A stretch of DNA of 64,000 bases from Euwallacea fornicatus. Taxonomy: Eukaryota; Arthropoda; Insecta; Coleoptera; Curculionidae. A program made the position numbers and the translations under genes. Position 1 is the first letter of the stretch; each line of letters opens with the position of its first letter. The stretch lies in contig NC_089557.1 of NCBI RefSeq assembly GCF_040115645.1, forward strand, positions 620,001 through 684,000, given 5' to 3'. The notes under the pieces were generated by a model. The model was given only the letters and a program-made list of their open reading frames with translations, did no database searches and was not told the origin of the DNA. This document shows, one piece after another, positions 13,000 through 26,885 of this stretch.

Positions 13000-15900
13000 T
13001 GTCGATTTTTATGTAATAAACACGCTGCGGTGGTATTCCGCATGCACCGTACAAAAATGATGCGCTCAGGTATCCATTAATCCAATTACGAACTAGCTGG
13101 TGCTCATTAAACGCACACGTGTATTAACTATGTACTAATAGTAGGTCGATGCGTTGTTAAAGGGCAGACAAAGATGAGGATATGTGTCAATTAACCCGGT
13201 TTGACCTCTCCCAGGAACCGAACACGTCCAAGAAGTGCCTACGCCGCCGACTACGACTAACAGTCGAACGCCCTGTACACGGTTACACACTATATAATAC
13301 GTAAATGCGCACTCCGGTTTATGAAGTGGTACCGAGAGTGGTACTCCGGTGCACCGGTTTCGTTTGTAGTACGCGTCTGTGTGTTTGAACCTGCCGCCAA
13401 CCATCAGTTGTTATCGTTTTCCCATAGCCTTGGCCCACGGCGCCCATTTCTCTTATTTTCGATTCGTTGCGGTACTAAAATGGTACTAAAACCTATTTAC
13501 GTGCGGCTTTTCAACACACAAGCGACAAGAGTGAAATTTTTGACACCTTTTATTGCAATTAGCGCTCGGTGGTGCCGCGGTACCACCCCCCCTCCTCCTC
13601 CTCCACCGCCTCCTTACTCAAACCGAATCCGATTAAGACTATTTACAATGTAGTAATACATCACCACGGCGTGTGGGATTGTTACATGGCACTCACTGTC
13701 AAGTCAACGCTTGTACGGTAGTTCCAAAACAAGTGAGTACTTGACTTAATAACAAGCTAATAATAAACGGTTATTCTACCATTTTTTTTTTGCAATAAAG
13801 AACGCAATAGGTGTTAATTGCGGTGCTTGCGCAAGATCTGCGAAACCTATATTGTGGCATTGGAGTCATTCGGATTTAATGGTACCGACGCAGTTATGTG
13901 GCACTCTCCGAAAATTGCGCAAAATTTCACTTTGTGCAAAGACAACCGCGTTAAATCGCGACGTTTTCGCCCTTTGCGCCACCGACCGAAAACGACGGAA
14001 CACCCTGTGTGTGTGTGTGTCCGCGTACCTCCGGCCGCCGCGAACCGCGAGCAGCGAGGCGCACAGCTTCGTATCCGTTCCCGTCCGCCTTTGGCCGGCC
14101 GAAGCAGATCGTCTCAGGCGACACGCCCTGTATATTTTTGTGTTCTTAGGGGCGAGAACCGCACCGGCATCTCCGGACGCGTCTCCTCCCGCGGTTTTTG
14201 CGAGTCGGAGGCGCGAGCCTCGCATTTCGAGCCCGCAAGGTCTGACTCGTCTCTCGGCCGGCGAAGGGGTCTTCGATGCAACACCCCGTATATTCGAAGA
14301 CTGCGAGGCGCGGATCCGTGCCGCCGCCTCCTGTCCCCGTTCAGCCCCCCGAGAGGAAATCCGCATTTTGACGCCCTTTCGCCGCGCCACGGCGCCGTCG
14401 GCACGTCACTTTTCGGGATATTCTCTAATTGAGATTCACCTGGAGCGGCCAACGTATCAGTCGACGCCGGAGTTATGTTACCATCTGCGAATTGCGAGCT
14501 GACGTCTCATTCTCTACGCGTTTCGTCCAGGAATCACCTCCCGGACGTCGTTTCCTCGGGCCCCGATCGAGTTCGAACCTCCACCGCGACCTCCGCCTAT
14601 CGAATCGGGGGGAAAAAACGCAACAGAAACCACTGGGAAACGGCAATTTCCGTTTGGGATGAAGTCGCCTCGGGTGCCCCCCATCTCCGGTCGTCCGTCT
14701 ACGAACGGAGGTGGAGGACGGTGGAACCAGAAATAGCAAATCAACTTTGCGGATTTATTGAATTTAAGGCGACGTTGACGAACTTAAGGCGACGTTTAAC
14801 CCAATTAACAGCCTTTATTAACCCGGAGGTGAACGGAATCGTCTATAAATGAACATTTATTATTATTATTATTATTTATTTTTTTTTTTTGGGGAAGGGA
14901 ATAAGCCGATCTGCATGGATGGGGAGAAAGAGTCTTTTTGTGGGAACTCGAGGAGACCTGCGGACCATTAAGTAACCGGACACAACTAGCCGAAAATGAT
15001 CCGAACAGAATTCCGTTTAGGCCCTACAGCCACGGCCGGATCTCACGCTCTGGCCCGAACTGAACCTTTTTTTTTTATTATTATTATTTTTTTTAATTAA
15101 TTTTTTTAAATAATTCGAGGAATCCGACGTGATCCATTTGCACCTGAAATGAGCGGAATCGAACGTCATCCTGATCCACTGATAAAAGCGATATTTCCGG
15201 ACGTTCTCCGTGCCCGTGGCTGCTCTTCATCGCGCATTGCTCGCAACATAAACAACAACAACCTCATGGGCATTTTTACGGCCTAAAACGTCCGAACCAG
15301 AACCCAAAGGAATTCGTTTCTCTACTACGACATTATTAAAAGAACACACACAAACTTAACTCAACTGACCACCCACACATGCATAAGATCGTGTCTACAT
15401 ACGTGGTCCGAAAGGCCTTCTTGCGTATTCCTTTTCACGGGGCATAATTCACGTCAGATTCCGGCATTTCTTCCTGAAATCCTCACTTTTGACACGAGTC
15501 CGCAACCCTGCCATCATGGTTCACCCATCAACCACCCGAGACCGACCGCCGCGGTCGGACCCCATAGGAATCGCCGGAAGAAAATCACACGAACTCGGGA
15601 GGTCCAGCTGAGGCACCGTTAACGCCGCGAGTTTGATGGAGAGACTTTTGGAAACTGAGTTTCTCTCGTTAACTTCTCGAGAAGTTTGAGTGGAAATGAG
15701 CGAGGGCGACGTGCATCCAACGCTACGGGCGACCGTCTCGCGACTAAAGTGAACGCGAACGAGACCGAAGCAGTCCGAGCACCTGAGAATTACCTGTTCG
15801 AGAGAGAGAAAGAGACTGACGGGGAGAGCGACGGAGAAACGGAGAGAGAGAGAAGAGAGGAATGGAAAGTGGGGACGAGGGGCTGTATTGGGGATTAGGC

Positions 15901-16566
15901 CTTAGTGGCGGCGATTAGTGTAAAGTTATTTGGTTTAGATGGATGATATCGGTTTTCTCATGACCAGAGGGAAAAATGGAGTTTTGCGACATTAGTTCCG
16001 GCTCGGGGTGACTCAATGTCGCTGAATTTCACGCGTCAGACGTGACGCACCGAGCTATGCTCTCCTTAAGGTTAATTGCTGACTGAAAGCAGTTTTTTCT
16101 ATTACTAATAATGGGTGACGTCGCTAATTAAAATTGCAAATCGCAGATGGATTGGCGGGTGCGGAGAAAGTGCCCATGCGATGGGAGAAAAATCGAGGCG
16201 TTCCAATAACATTTTACGAAACCTCGGACGTGCGGGACGCCACTGGCCCCCCGACTTGAAACCGATTAACCACGCGTTTCGACGGGTTTTTCGAAAATTC
16301 GCGACGTTCCGAGACGCCCCTGGAAGCCGCCTCTCTGCGGGGAAAAGAGGCGGCGTCGCGCGAACCTGTCCTAATGGAAAAAGTTCAAATTTTCTCTTCC
16401 GCGATCGAGGTTTTCGTCATCGGTTCATCCATCTGGAAGGGCCGCCATCGGGGCCACTTCGAGTCGCCCGCCGCCACGTCACGCATCAATTTCGCCACGT
16501 TGTCCGGCGAATTTTGGTCCGTGCGCCGGCCCCCGTGGCTGTCAGAGTATCCGTCAAGTGTCAACA

Positions 16567-16606
16567 AATGAATAAATAAATGAATAAATAAATAAATAAT
16601 AAAAAA
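16567..16606. repeat. (AAAT)n microsatellite
   Basis: Imperfect AATA units with occasional TGAA interruption, ending in a short A run. Confidence 0.85.
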
Positions 16607-19600
16607 TGGCGGTACCAAGCTAATGAGAATTTTGAAAGTGTTTATGTTTTGCTGGTGGTCCCGGACTCCCGGCGAAAACCGACATTCAATTTGCTGTTGA
16701 TCGCAGTCATTATGGCCGTTTCCTGGTAAAAAAAAAAATCCACCCATTCCCCAGCGCTGTGGTGGAAAGAATGCCAAGTTCGCATGTTCCTTATGGGATT
16801 TAAATTATTCGTCAGGCTATTACGTGACCCATTTTACTACAGTATCATAAAAAGCGAGCTTTTCACCAATGACTTATTCAGGGGCAGTTCAAAGACCTCC
16901 ACCTCGATTATGAATTTCGTACGATTTTTTGATCGGAATCGTACGAAAAAAAACAACCCCTAAACCGCCGAGGAATTTCACCTTGGGCCCCAATTTATGT
17001 CCCCTGACAACAGAGCCCATAGATAGATAAAAGTACTTTCGGATAATTAGACAAGCAAACCGGAAAGTGCGTAAGTACCAGGAACCGTAGACGTCCCTCC
17101 GGGCTTTTGTGTCCTTTCACATGACCGATTCGTGAAAAAGGTCCTTTTTATGTCGCATTTAAAACGTACCGACGTTCATTGATCAACGAAAATATTCACA
17201 CACCGGGTATAAGGTGCAGGAAGGAATGTCCATTCAATGGACACGAAACCGATTTCATTCGGGCAATCTAAATATTTTTCTAAGCATATTTGGATACTGA
17301 CAGGGTAAAAGGAGTTAATCCCTGAAGGATCTAAAAATCGGCTTATTCCATGCCCACAACGTTATTTTCATATTTAATTGAAAAGGTTTTTGGGAAAGTT
17401 CCATTCGGGCCGGCATGAATGAACGTGGTATGCGCCGTACGTCACTAGGGGAGGTTATTAATATTAACGCACGAGGGCGAAACGATGGGTACGTCCCGCG
17501 AGCGTGGGTGCCAACCACGCGAGGGTGCCGAGGGACTTTCTAACTGGTTGAATTTTTGCTAAAAATCGAACAACTGAGCAAGCGCCGAATGCAAAGTCGA
17601 AACTCTAACGTCGACTTGGGTGGACAAAGTCACTGGACCGCGTAACGAGCTTGAGCTTTCAGCGCACGATTTCGCACGAAAGATGGAAGATCCGGCAATA
17701 ATCATTTTCCAGATTAACGAAAAACCGTGACGCGCGGTGACGCCACGTTTCCACTTCGTTTGCGAAAACTGACGATTTCAACGATCGACCCGTCGGCGAT
17801 GTTGCCACGCAGTGCGGGAAGTATGGACACGTTCGCCCGGGAAGATGGCCGACGAGGAAAACTTCTTGCGCGTCCGGTCACCGTCTCAGCTTTCCCTTTG
17901 ATCCCGCGCCCTGCAATTTGCAACTTACCTAATCGCACGATTATAATTCGTAACCCAGATTCGGATGACCCAAAAAAACACGAAAAGCCCCCTCTGGCCG
18001 GCGCCACTTAATGTCCCCTTAGCAGATTGGATGATTGCACTTATGCATCGCTTTTGATTGCTAAATTGTCCCCATCAGGAAATGAGAGCTTTTGCGTTCG
18101 ACGCATTAGTCAGCGGCACCCCAATTTTGGAAAAATCCCCGAAATAGAACGCGCAGGTGACCCGGTGACCCTCTCCCCGGCTTCCTGCTCCCGGGAGGAA
18201 GGGAGCAATTTATTCATCCTGCGGCCACCTGATGAGCATATGCGCTCCAAATATGTACGAGATTGGGGCTGTCTAAGGAGTAGATGGCGTCAAATTAATA
18301 AGCACAAATTGCCACGCCCGTGCTGACGCTATGGGATGGCGCGTCCCATATGGTACGGGCAGGTGGGACCGGGCACCCAGGCGTATCGAGATAACTAGAT
18401 ACCGATAGTGTTCTGGTAAGATTAGTGGTTTTTTTCTCTCTTTTCGGCTGACCCAATGAGGGTTCCTTTTCCAAGTTTCATCCTTCGCCTCCCACCGGGA
18501 CCAATTTCATTGCTGTACATGAGGAAATCTCTCTTGAACCGACCTCGTTGTCCTCTCTCATGTGTGGGAAAGCAGTCACATTTAAATCCACGGCAATTAC
18601 CGTTTGCTACTTAATTGCCTTTACCTCTAGTTGATACCGCACCATGTCGCTTTTAATATGATTCTTATTGTTAATTATTGACACTGTTTACCCCATTTCG
18701 TGCGTTAAAGGGAATCGACGGCAAATATCGCCCCTAAAAGTGTTCTCCCATAATAAATCCCTCCATCGGCGGTAGTTCCCAAAAAGCCAAACTAATTCTA
18801 AGATCGAATGTAAAAGCACGTACGATGACGTTTTCGGCCTCTAAAGCCCTTCCACTAAACAATGTCTTTTCACCTATTTCGAAAACTATTTATTGTCGGA
18901 GGGTTTTAGCATTTTTTTTCATTATATTGCCCCCGTCCAGGTGATAAAGGAACCTTTTGATGCCTCGTAGGAATTTCGCCCACCCCGAACGTGACATTTT
19001 TCCACCCCCGTGGCGGCCGCGATGGGCAGTCATCAGTTTTTTTTTTCCTATCATTAGGGAGGACCTGTGCGGCTTCCGAGAGAAAATCAAAAAGTGCGGT
19101 AAGGCACAAGGTGGGCCCACCAGGGCGTGGCCGCTCGTCACCTGCGCCACTGCGTTCCGGTCCGCCGCTCTCGGACGCCTCTGATTTCCCTTTAGAAAAA
19201 CAAAGTAAAAGTGGCGGTAATTACGTGGAACAGGAACACATTCATACGTATACGTACACGGTAGAATTTAAAGCGAGTTCCACGTCTAGGGGTCGCCACG
19301 GCATATCGCGTGTTTTGGGCCGAGTCTAATAAAAATTTATGGCGACGTTCGCCCCCCAAATTCGCCCCCAGAATTATGTATTTAGGCCCTCGGGTGGGGG
19401 GAGGCAAAACAACCACTCGGAATCGGGCAATGAATATTCAATTTGGTTATGTAAGACGATTCGTGCCGGATGACGTATTTCTCGATGGAATGCACGTGAA
19501 ATCTTCGACGTTCGAACTTCCTGCACGGTCTGGCAACGTTCCCGCCGGCGGGTGCCACCGATATGTGTCACAAACTTCGCCATTACAAAGAAGCGCGGAG

Positions 19601-21284
19601 CGCGCCGTTGCCGGATCAAATTCCCGAAGTATCGACCGTCACGGCGAATTCGGGCGTCGATAACAAAATGGCCGCCGGGCTCGGAGACCTCGGCAAAAGT
19701 CGGCCATTTTGTGTTACGCAACGAATCGCCCGTGACGACAATAATACGTGCGCCATTTTTGCGCGGAAGACAGGGACGCGCGAGGAACGAGTTTAGAGTG
19801 CCGCAGGAACGTTTGCGGAAAATCAAAAAATTGAAAATGATTTACGTCGGAAAAGGAGGCCGTAACGCAACTAGTTTCCTCCGAACGGGGGAGCGGCAAG
19901 TGCCCTTGGGCGATTTTAAATTTTGAGCCCCTCGAGTGGGCGCACAGACCAACGCTGCCCCGTTCGCGTCGGCCTCCCCTCCCGAGCATTCCAGATATCT
20001 CCCCCATCAAAATTCACTTTAAACGAGGAAATATGCTGCGCCCACATTTGACAAACATTCACGAGCCACTTGACACCAATAAATCACGGGGTGTCTCGTT
20101 GTCAAAATAAATAGTTTAAAGGCGCGCCGGCGCTTTCCTGCGGGACCACGTGCGCCTCTCTCGGGAAGGAACCCCACCAGGTGAGTGTTCGCACAACCAA
20201 TTAAGTTCGGGTTGAAGAACCGGAGTGGTTCGCTGATTATCATCCATCGCGGCAAGAATTCCGAGTAATTTCCGATCAATTTGAGCCTAGGAAGCCATAT
20301 AAAGACGTGGGGGCACGCGCCACGGGCTCGGTGTCCTGCTGCCGCGCCAGACCTGCACCCTGTTGACGAGGCGATATTAATTTAGAACTTGTACATAGGG
20401 CCGAAATGGCGTGTTTACACGTGCCACCAGCAAGACGACGGCAGCTGCGTCTCGATCTCGAATCAAGGTCAAAGGGCATCGTCTGGCGAACCACCTGGAG
20501 TCTCTTAACCGAAATTCACATCTCTCCAAGTAGTCGGAATATTTTCCCCTAATTTGCCTGTCACTGTCCATTGACGCATGCACCAATTATGCGCCACGTT
20601 AATACGATAATGCGATTTACCCCCTGCATGGGAGAACGACCCTATTTAAAGATTCAGGCCACAATGGCCTAATGCGTCCACCCCCGCATGAATTATTTCT
20701 TCTCCGTTTGAGCCTGTCAATACAGTTTACCGCTCAAACGTGGACAAACGCATTATAAGGTGCGTCGCAAGGGGTTGGTTGGACCATGGGGATGACAATA
20801 ATAGAGCGCGATCTCTGGCTTGATGAACGCCGTTTGCGGGCGCAGAGCGGGGCGGGCGCTAGGACGCAGGAGAAAGATCGAAACCGGTTCGTGGGGCTTC
20901 TGCAGTTTGACAACGCCGTCTAGTCGGGTTGCTGTCAGTGTCTCTGACGAACGTCACCTTTCATGTGGCACCATCCTTTTCTGGCACATGCTCGGAAACC
21001 GAGCCGAGAGATGTGACGCACGTGGGTGTCAACTGCGGCCGTAATGCTTTACTGGTTTGGGGGGCAGCACCGGTTGACTTTATGTGATTTTAAAAAGGCG
21101 ACCGCATGAACACAGTGGACCGCAATGGAAAGCCTCGCCGCAGGGCGGCGGTCCAGCGCTAAGGATTTTAATAGTGAAATTGGCATTTTTTAAACGTCAA
21201 CAAATTTGCCAACGGGGGGGGCCGATGTCTGCATTTCGGCGTCCGAGTTTGTCAAAATGGCAACTTCTCGCGGTGCCTCGAAAT

Positions 21285-21303
21285 AAAAAAAAAAAAAAAA
21301 AAA
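21285..21303. repeat. Poly-A run (A19)
   Basis: Nineteen A in a row on the plus strand. Confidence 0.9.
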
Positions 21304-24300
21304 CAGATTATTTGAGCGTCATTACAGGACGATTTTCCGCGGGTTGTCGTAACAGGAAGCGACCACCGCCGTAGGTGGTCCGGCACGCGCGCTTCCCGGG
21401 GGCAGATCAGCCCGATAACGGGCGTTACAGGTATCCATTACGTCGTTCGAACCTCCCCCCCCCGTCTCGAGGAAAACCCCGATTCGTGTCACCCCACGAT
21501 CCCGCCCGCAGCGTCGCAGGACCGAGGTCAAAACCTCTCCCGAACTCAATTAAAAAATCCACGAAGCGTGCGAAATGGGCGCGGGCCGTAACGGCAACAC
21601 GCACTGTTGCCATGTTTTTTCGATCTAATTGGCGCATTTCGATACGGCGAAAATTGCCCGAAATTAAGCATTATTAATCAGTTCGGTGCAGCGTAATTAT
21701 ATCGCCAGGTTGTTGGCTGCGACGATAAATCACGTGACCGTTGCCACGTTACCCGAAGAGGTACCCAATGCGGAGTGGTTCCGCGTTGTTAACGACGGTT
21801 GCCAAACACATATCGGGGGATGCAGGGCTGCGACAGCTGGCAGACGGTGGCAAATACACCTGCCCAAATATGAGATCCGTACGCGAGACCAAAGCACCCC
21901 GGCTGCCTCCTCCTCCTGCCTCCTTGCCCCGCCGCGCCATAAATCGCGACCTCTTTAAATAAGGTGAATGGGGCCCTTTGTTGGCGGCTCGCGCCCTTAT
22001 AATTTGTACACGCACAATGGCCGCTTTGTCTTAGGCTTCGCCCCGTCTTGGTCCAAAGCGCTGCGAGCCCCGGCATTGTCCGCCGAGGGGATTACGAGCC
22101 CGGTGTCCCACATTCGGGGGGTAACAACCCAATTATTACGGTTGTTTGTCACCAGTTTCGACCATTGTCCATCCGGGGGCCGGATCGGAGTTATTGTTGC
22201 CGCATGAAATTCGATTTGAGCCTGCGATGCCGCGCCTGACGTTGCACGCGGGGCACCAGGACATATGGAATACACGTGGAGGGACGGGCGAGGGTGACTG
22301 TGCACGTCCACTTAATGAAGCAGGTATAAAACTTGAGTGCAAAAAAAGACACTTACGTGCGTTTGGGTATGCCACTGCTCCCCACTACAATGGATCGGCG
22401 AAGCTAGTTACGACATTTTATATGTACGCCACGAGGGCACATCGAGACCTGCGACAAAGACATACGTCATCGTTAATTTCCGCTGCGGCTCTTTTTGTAC
22501 TTTGATCGAAAAATAAACAGTGTCTGTCGATTAAAACGCCCGGCCCCAGCTAAAAATACACCCCGATTTAGAGGTTCGTCCTTCGGGAGTGCATTGTTGG
22601 CGGCATGTGCGACGACACCTCAAAATCGGAAAAAAGACCGAAACCGCCCTCAAGAAGGTGCGAGCGATCGTCCACCGTGTCCGGACCGGACCGAGAGCGA
22701 AGGGGGGTGGATCGTCGAGATCGTCCGGAAGTCGCCCCCTCGAAACGTCGCAAATCGCTCAAGATCGAATTCGGACGATGTCGAATGGGAAGGTCGACGC
22801 AACTGGAAAATCCAGTCCGGAGCGACCCCAAGGTGCTCCGCTACTGCCTTCTTCTTTCTATCGCTCATATGACGCAAGGCTATATTCGCATAATTAAAAA
22901 ACGCCATTTTTAGACCTTCCAACACCTTATTAATAGGGGTATCGGTGACATCACCCCTAGCAGAAATAAACCATTTCCCGGGAAACGGGGTTTGGTGCCT
23001 TTGCGCGGCGATTTCCATTCTTCTCGGAGTGGTTTGGAGAAAATTCGACGTGAACGTGTACGTTTCCGTAACCCGTTTTATCCATGGTCCCCCTGCAGGC
23101 CGAGCCGCGCGAGCCCCCCGAACCAGATCATTGCCGTCGCATTAGGGTCCGTGCGAAAATTTTCCCGATTTTTGTGAGGTTCCCTCGAGCTCGCGGCGAG
23201 CCGCTGAAAGCCCCGGCAAATTCGTGAACCACGACACTGTACGCCGACCAGTACCGCAACCATTGGGGTGGCGACCCAGGTAAACAATCTCGGGCAAAAT
23301 GTAATTGCAAAACTAGAAAGTTTTTAAGCATTTTATTTCCACTGATTTGCAGGCTACGTCATTATCAACCCATTAAAAACCGCTTAATGGTTACCTTCAC
23401 GGTTAGAAAATATCTCGGAAACAATCGAAAACCCATTTGCGCAGCATGGGTGAGGGTACTCCTGATAATTGCAAAAACTGGAATTTTCCAAGAATTTTCG
23501 ATTCGCCACTGTCATCTCATCAAAAAACGCTTAATAATTGATGATTCGAAAATGTCTCCGAACCAACAGAAACGGTTCCAGCGTGGCGCGCTTGAAAGTC
23601 GGGACAATTCAACATTTGCTCCGAACGTCCCCCCGGCGTATACTCCCCATGCACACCCAGTATATTCAGTTCAAACGCAATTTTCCCCACTAAAGAGGCC
23701 ACGCAGAGGGAAAAATCTGACGTAACATAAATCCCCACCTAAAGTACCACATTTCCGAGAGGGCGTTTATTTATAGGCCGCAGCACCCCCGCGGCGCATC
23801 TGTCGCTTCCCAACGCAAACACCGTCTCGGAAACTCGAGACTGTGGGCGGAAATGGTACTCTCGAATTGGCACAGGGCCCTCAACTACAGTACCAACACA
23901 ATTCTTCGCCTTTAAGGGCAGCCCTGACCTTGCGGACAAATTGGGGTGCGAGCGCCCCATAGCTGTTTTCCTGCTCCGAAACCGAATTCTGCGGACATCT
24001 GTCCGTGGAATTGCCGCAGGGAGCAGTACCGTACTCAGGATCCGATGGGGCTTTCGGGCGGTGAAAGAAAAAGGCAATAACGGCGCACATGTTCCGACGG
24101 GCGCACGGAGCATGGGCCGAAGTCTGAAAAGGAATCTGAATGACGCCTTTTCCGGTCTCGCATCAAAAGCATTTCGGTTATTAAAGGGCACTTAGGGCCG
24201 CGATGGGCAGATGTTCTAAGGCAGCCACCGTTAGTGCCCCCGAAGGCACAGAAATATCGACAAATCTGAAGGTGTTTTCCTTAAAAGAAATGCTTCATTA

Positions 24301-26415
24301 GAATGCATCCCTCACTCGTAAGGGCACGCACGCATTAGCGCACCCCCAAGGCCCATTTCCATACTATGATTTCGAGATGGGACACCTCTGATTTCGGCGG
24401 CCTATAACGCACAATAACGCCCGTCTCGGAAAAATTAATTTAAATCGTTATGCGGGGGACAGGTAGTCTTTTTTTAGAGATACATATCAACCACTCCCGT
24501 TGTTGTTTAACATAGGAATTATGAATTTTTCATAAGATTTGGGAAAGGTGTTGGGCAAATACAGCTTTCGACACTACGTGTCGAGGCATTAAGTGGGTAA
24601 CGGCGCAATATCAATCAAGTTGGTGATTACAAAATGGGGTTCCCAATTGAATGATTATGATCATGTATAACGACCGCTGTTTAGGTGACTCAATTTCCGC
24701 AAGGACCAGAATCGGGTTGAGGAAAAAAGCGAGTTTAAATCATAAGCGAGGGTGAATGTTTCAGCCCTGATGTTAGAGCGTACGAAAAGTCCCTCGCTTC
24801 CAGATAGCTACTGTCGCTCAGGGAAATCGCGCATGTGTAAGATAGCCTAGAAGGGGGTACGTAAATGATTGTACCGCAGCGTCCTCTGCGTTTGATATCC
24901 AGGAGTAATTGGGGCAATTTTCCCATCTTTATCTAACTCCGTCCAAGGCTGAGAAAAGGAGTGAGACACGGTCCGGAGAAAGTCGGAACTAATTTTGCAG
25001 CTCGAGGAGGTTGACAGCGGCACAGCAGCAGCAATTACTAAATACACCGGACAAAACTAAATATTCCGTCGTTGAAAAAAATAATAGTTCACAGTGGTTT
25101 CTGGGCGGTTTTAGGAATTTTTATTTTACGAGACGTACCTTGGACGGCAATAATCAGCCAGTGGAACCGCAAATTACGTAGAACTGATCTGGTTTATGCC
25201 GCATTGTGCTACCTCGTTTTTAACAAATGAACAAGAACTAACCATTAAGGAACGTTCTCGCAAAAACATGCGGAGATGATCCCCATAAAGTTCCCACCTG
25301 TCCCAGGGCTTCCGGGCCGTCGGAGACACCGGGTCCCTTGTTGCACCGTCTATGTCGTAAAAGTGCAACAATGATAAAATGGTTTTCAAATAAAAATATT
25401 GGGTTACACACGAGCCCTACATGAGGGCATGTGTGCGCGTTCAAGAATGGATGTTTGAATGAGATATGGCGCGGATGCCCACTCAAGGTGGGTAATTATT
25501 GTTTGAGGGGGTGCTGCAAGATAAGCACGCGAGCATGGATCTATTTACACTTTTGAGGACCGGTGCGCGTTCCAACAACGTGATTGTGGAAACTTCTTTC
25601 AACGGAACGTTTATGCGACCACACCCTTCAAATTTAGCTTATCTAAGGGCCCATCTTGTGGTAGTGAACCCTTGGATGTAATTACGTCATAATCCTATGC
25701 CGAGGTAACCACTGGAGGTACTAAAAACGTCCGTCGGAAGCGCAAAAAGTTTGTGCATATAATTAATCCACCGCATGAAAAACAGACCCTTAACACGTGG
25801 TAATTTTTTCTAACGAGTGTTTGCTTGGATAAAATATTATCTAAATTATACGCTTGTCGTATAGAGGTTTAAACGGGGTCGGCTTTTTTGCCAGGGAGTG
25901 TTAGTCTTGTAGCGGTAGCCCTCTGTCAATAGACCGAGCTAAAAAAGCATTTGTGGGGCGTAGTTCTTTGGGTGGTTGGAAAACTGACAAAAAAAGACAG
26001 ATGGTCGCGGTATAACATTTTCAAGCAATTTTAGAATGAAAAAAAAATGTATAGGGAAATATTATAATTGTAGGAGGCGTCTAGGCGCCATCTGAAATGC
26101 ATCCGGTGAGTCACAGCCACCCATACACTTTACCATCCGCAAACTAGATGGGCAGATAAGTACTTTATAGTACACAGAACATAAGTAAGCACTAAATCGT
26201 TATGCGGGCACGCCCCAATTTGACGAACGGAGTAGGTCTTTAGCGCTGACAGTGGTCGACATTTCACAAATCAATCAAGGCAAAAAAATCGATTCAGTTG
26301 CATCCTTTCCCCTTTGGAAAACATTGGGCGGCATCGCGAAAATGGCAACATGGCGTTATTCACTTGTCAAACTGAACGGGAGACTAGTCCCGAAAGGAAC
26401 GCCGAAACATACGCG

Positions 26416-26434
26416 TGAGAGAGAGAGAGAGAGA
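26416..26434. repeat. Short (GA)n tract
   Basis: About nine GA units. Confidence 0.85.
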
Positions 26435-26723
26435 CGCAGACGCATACATCGGCAATTACGTCACGAGTGTCTTTGCCAAATTGCCAAACAATTTTCCCGC
26501 TTTGGACGAAACTGGTTCAAACCGGCGGTCAATGGTCGAAATTAACTAGTCGAAAACTGCATTAACGGACGTAAAAATTTGCTTAAGATTTTAAAAGGGC
26601 CGTTGAAAGCTTCACATTTAGAAATTCGCAACTGTCCGTGGACAGCCATGTCACCGCTTTTCCAGGTGTTTTAAACTTCCAAGTCCAATTTACGATTATT
26701 ATGAACAATTTGCACGTACTTAC

Positions 26724-26775
26724 CGCCCTCTCATGAGCTCCCAGTGTGGTTCCCGACATCGCTTCTTATCCACAC
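26724..26775 (-). other. Candidate coding exon (52 bases)
   Basis: On the minus strand a 52-base block lies between the acceptor CTGCTCGTTTCAG and a near-perfect donor GGCG|GTAAGTACG. Only one of three frames is open, reading VDKKRCREPHWELMRG with two spare bases on each side. Its exit phase matches one open frame of the block at 11795-11908, so both could belong to one minus-strand gene with a 15-kb intron. The peptide is not recognised. Just upstream on the same strand lies a long TA repeat. Confidence 0.4.
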
Positions 26776-26805
26776 CTGAAACGAGCAGAAGCATATTATA
26801 CGACG

Positions 26806-26885
<80 letters not shown>

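Larger units (their letters stand above)
11909..26723. other. Gene-poor, CpG-rich region (right part)
   Basis: No recognisable gene is present. Long open frames near 13,818-14,502 and 22,495-22,913 are GC-rich, proline- or arginine-rich and overlap frames on the other strand, so I read them as chance. The stretch holds several simple repeats and three short ACACCCTGT-like motifs at about 14,000, 14,121 and 14,280. A plus-strand donor-like site CACCAG|GTGAGTGTT occurs near 20,180 without a matching upstream coding exon. Confidence 0.6.

Noticed and set aside
13818..14502. Overlapping open frames of 204 and 216 codons on the plus strand and 174 on the minus strand
   Set aside because: The frames overlap each other on both strands in GC-rich DNA, are Arg/Pro/Ser-rich and show no motif or splice context; expected by chance.
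20100..20182. Plus-strand donor CACCAG|GTGAGTGTT in CpG-rich sequence
   Set aside because: No convincing acceptor or start-containing exon upstream and no downstream partner.
22352..22454. Minus-strand block between TTTGTCGCAG and CGCAC|GTAAGTGTC
   Set aside because: All three frames contain stops, so not coding; an untranslated exon cannot be excluded but has no support.
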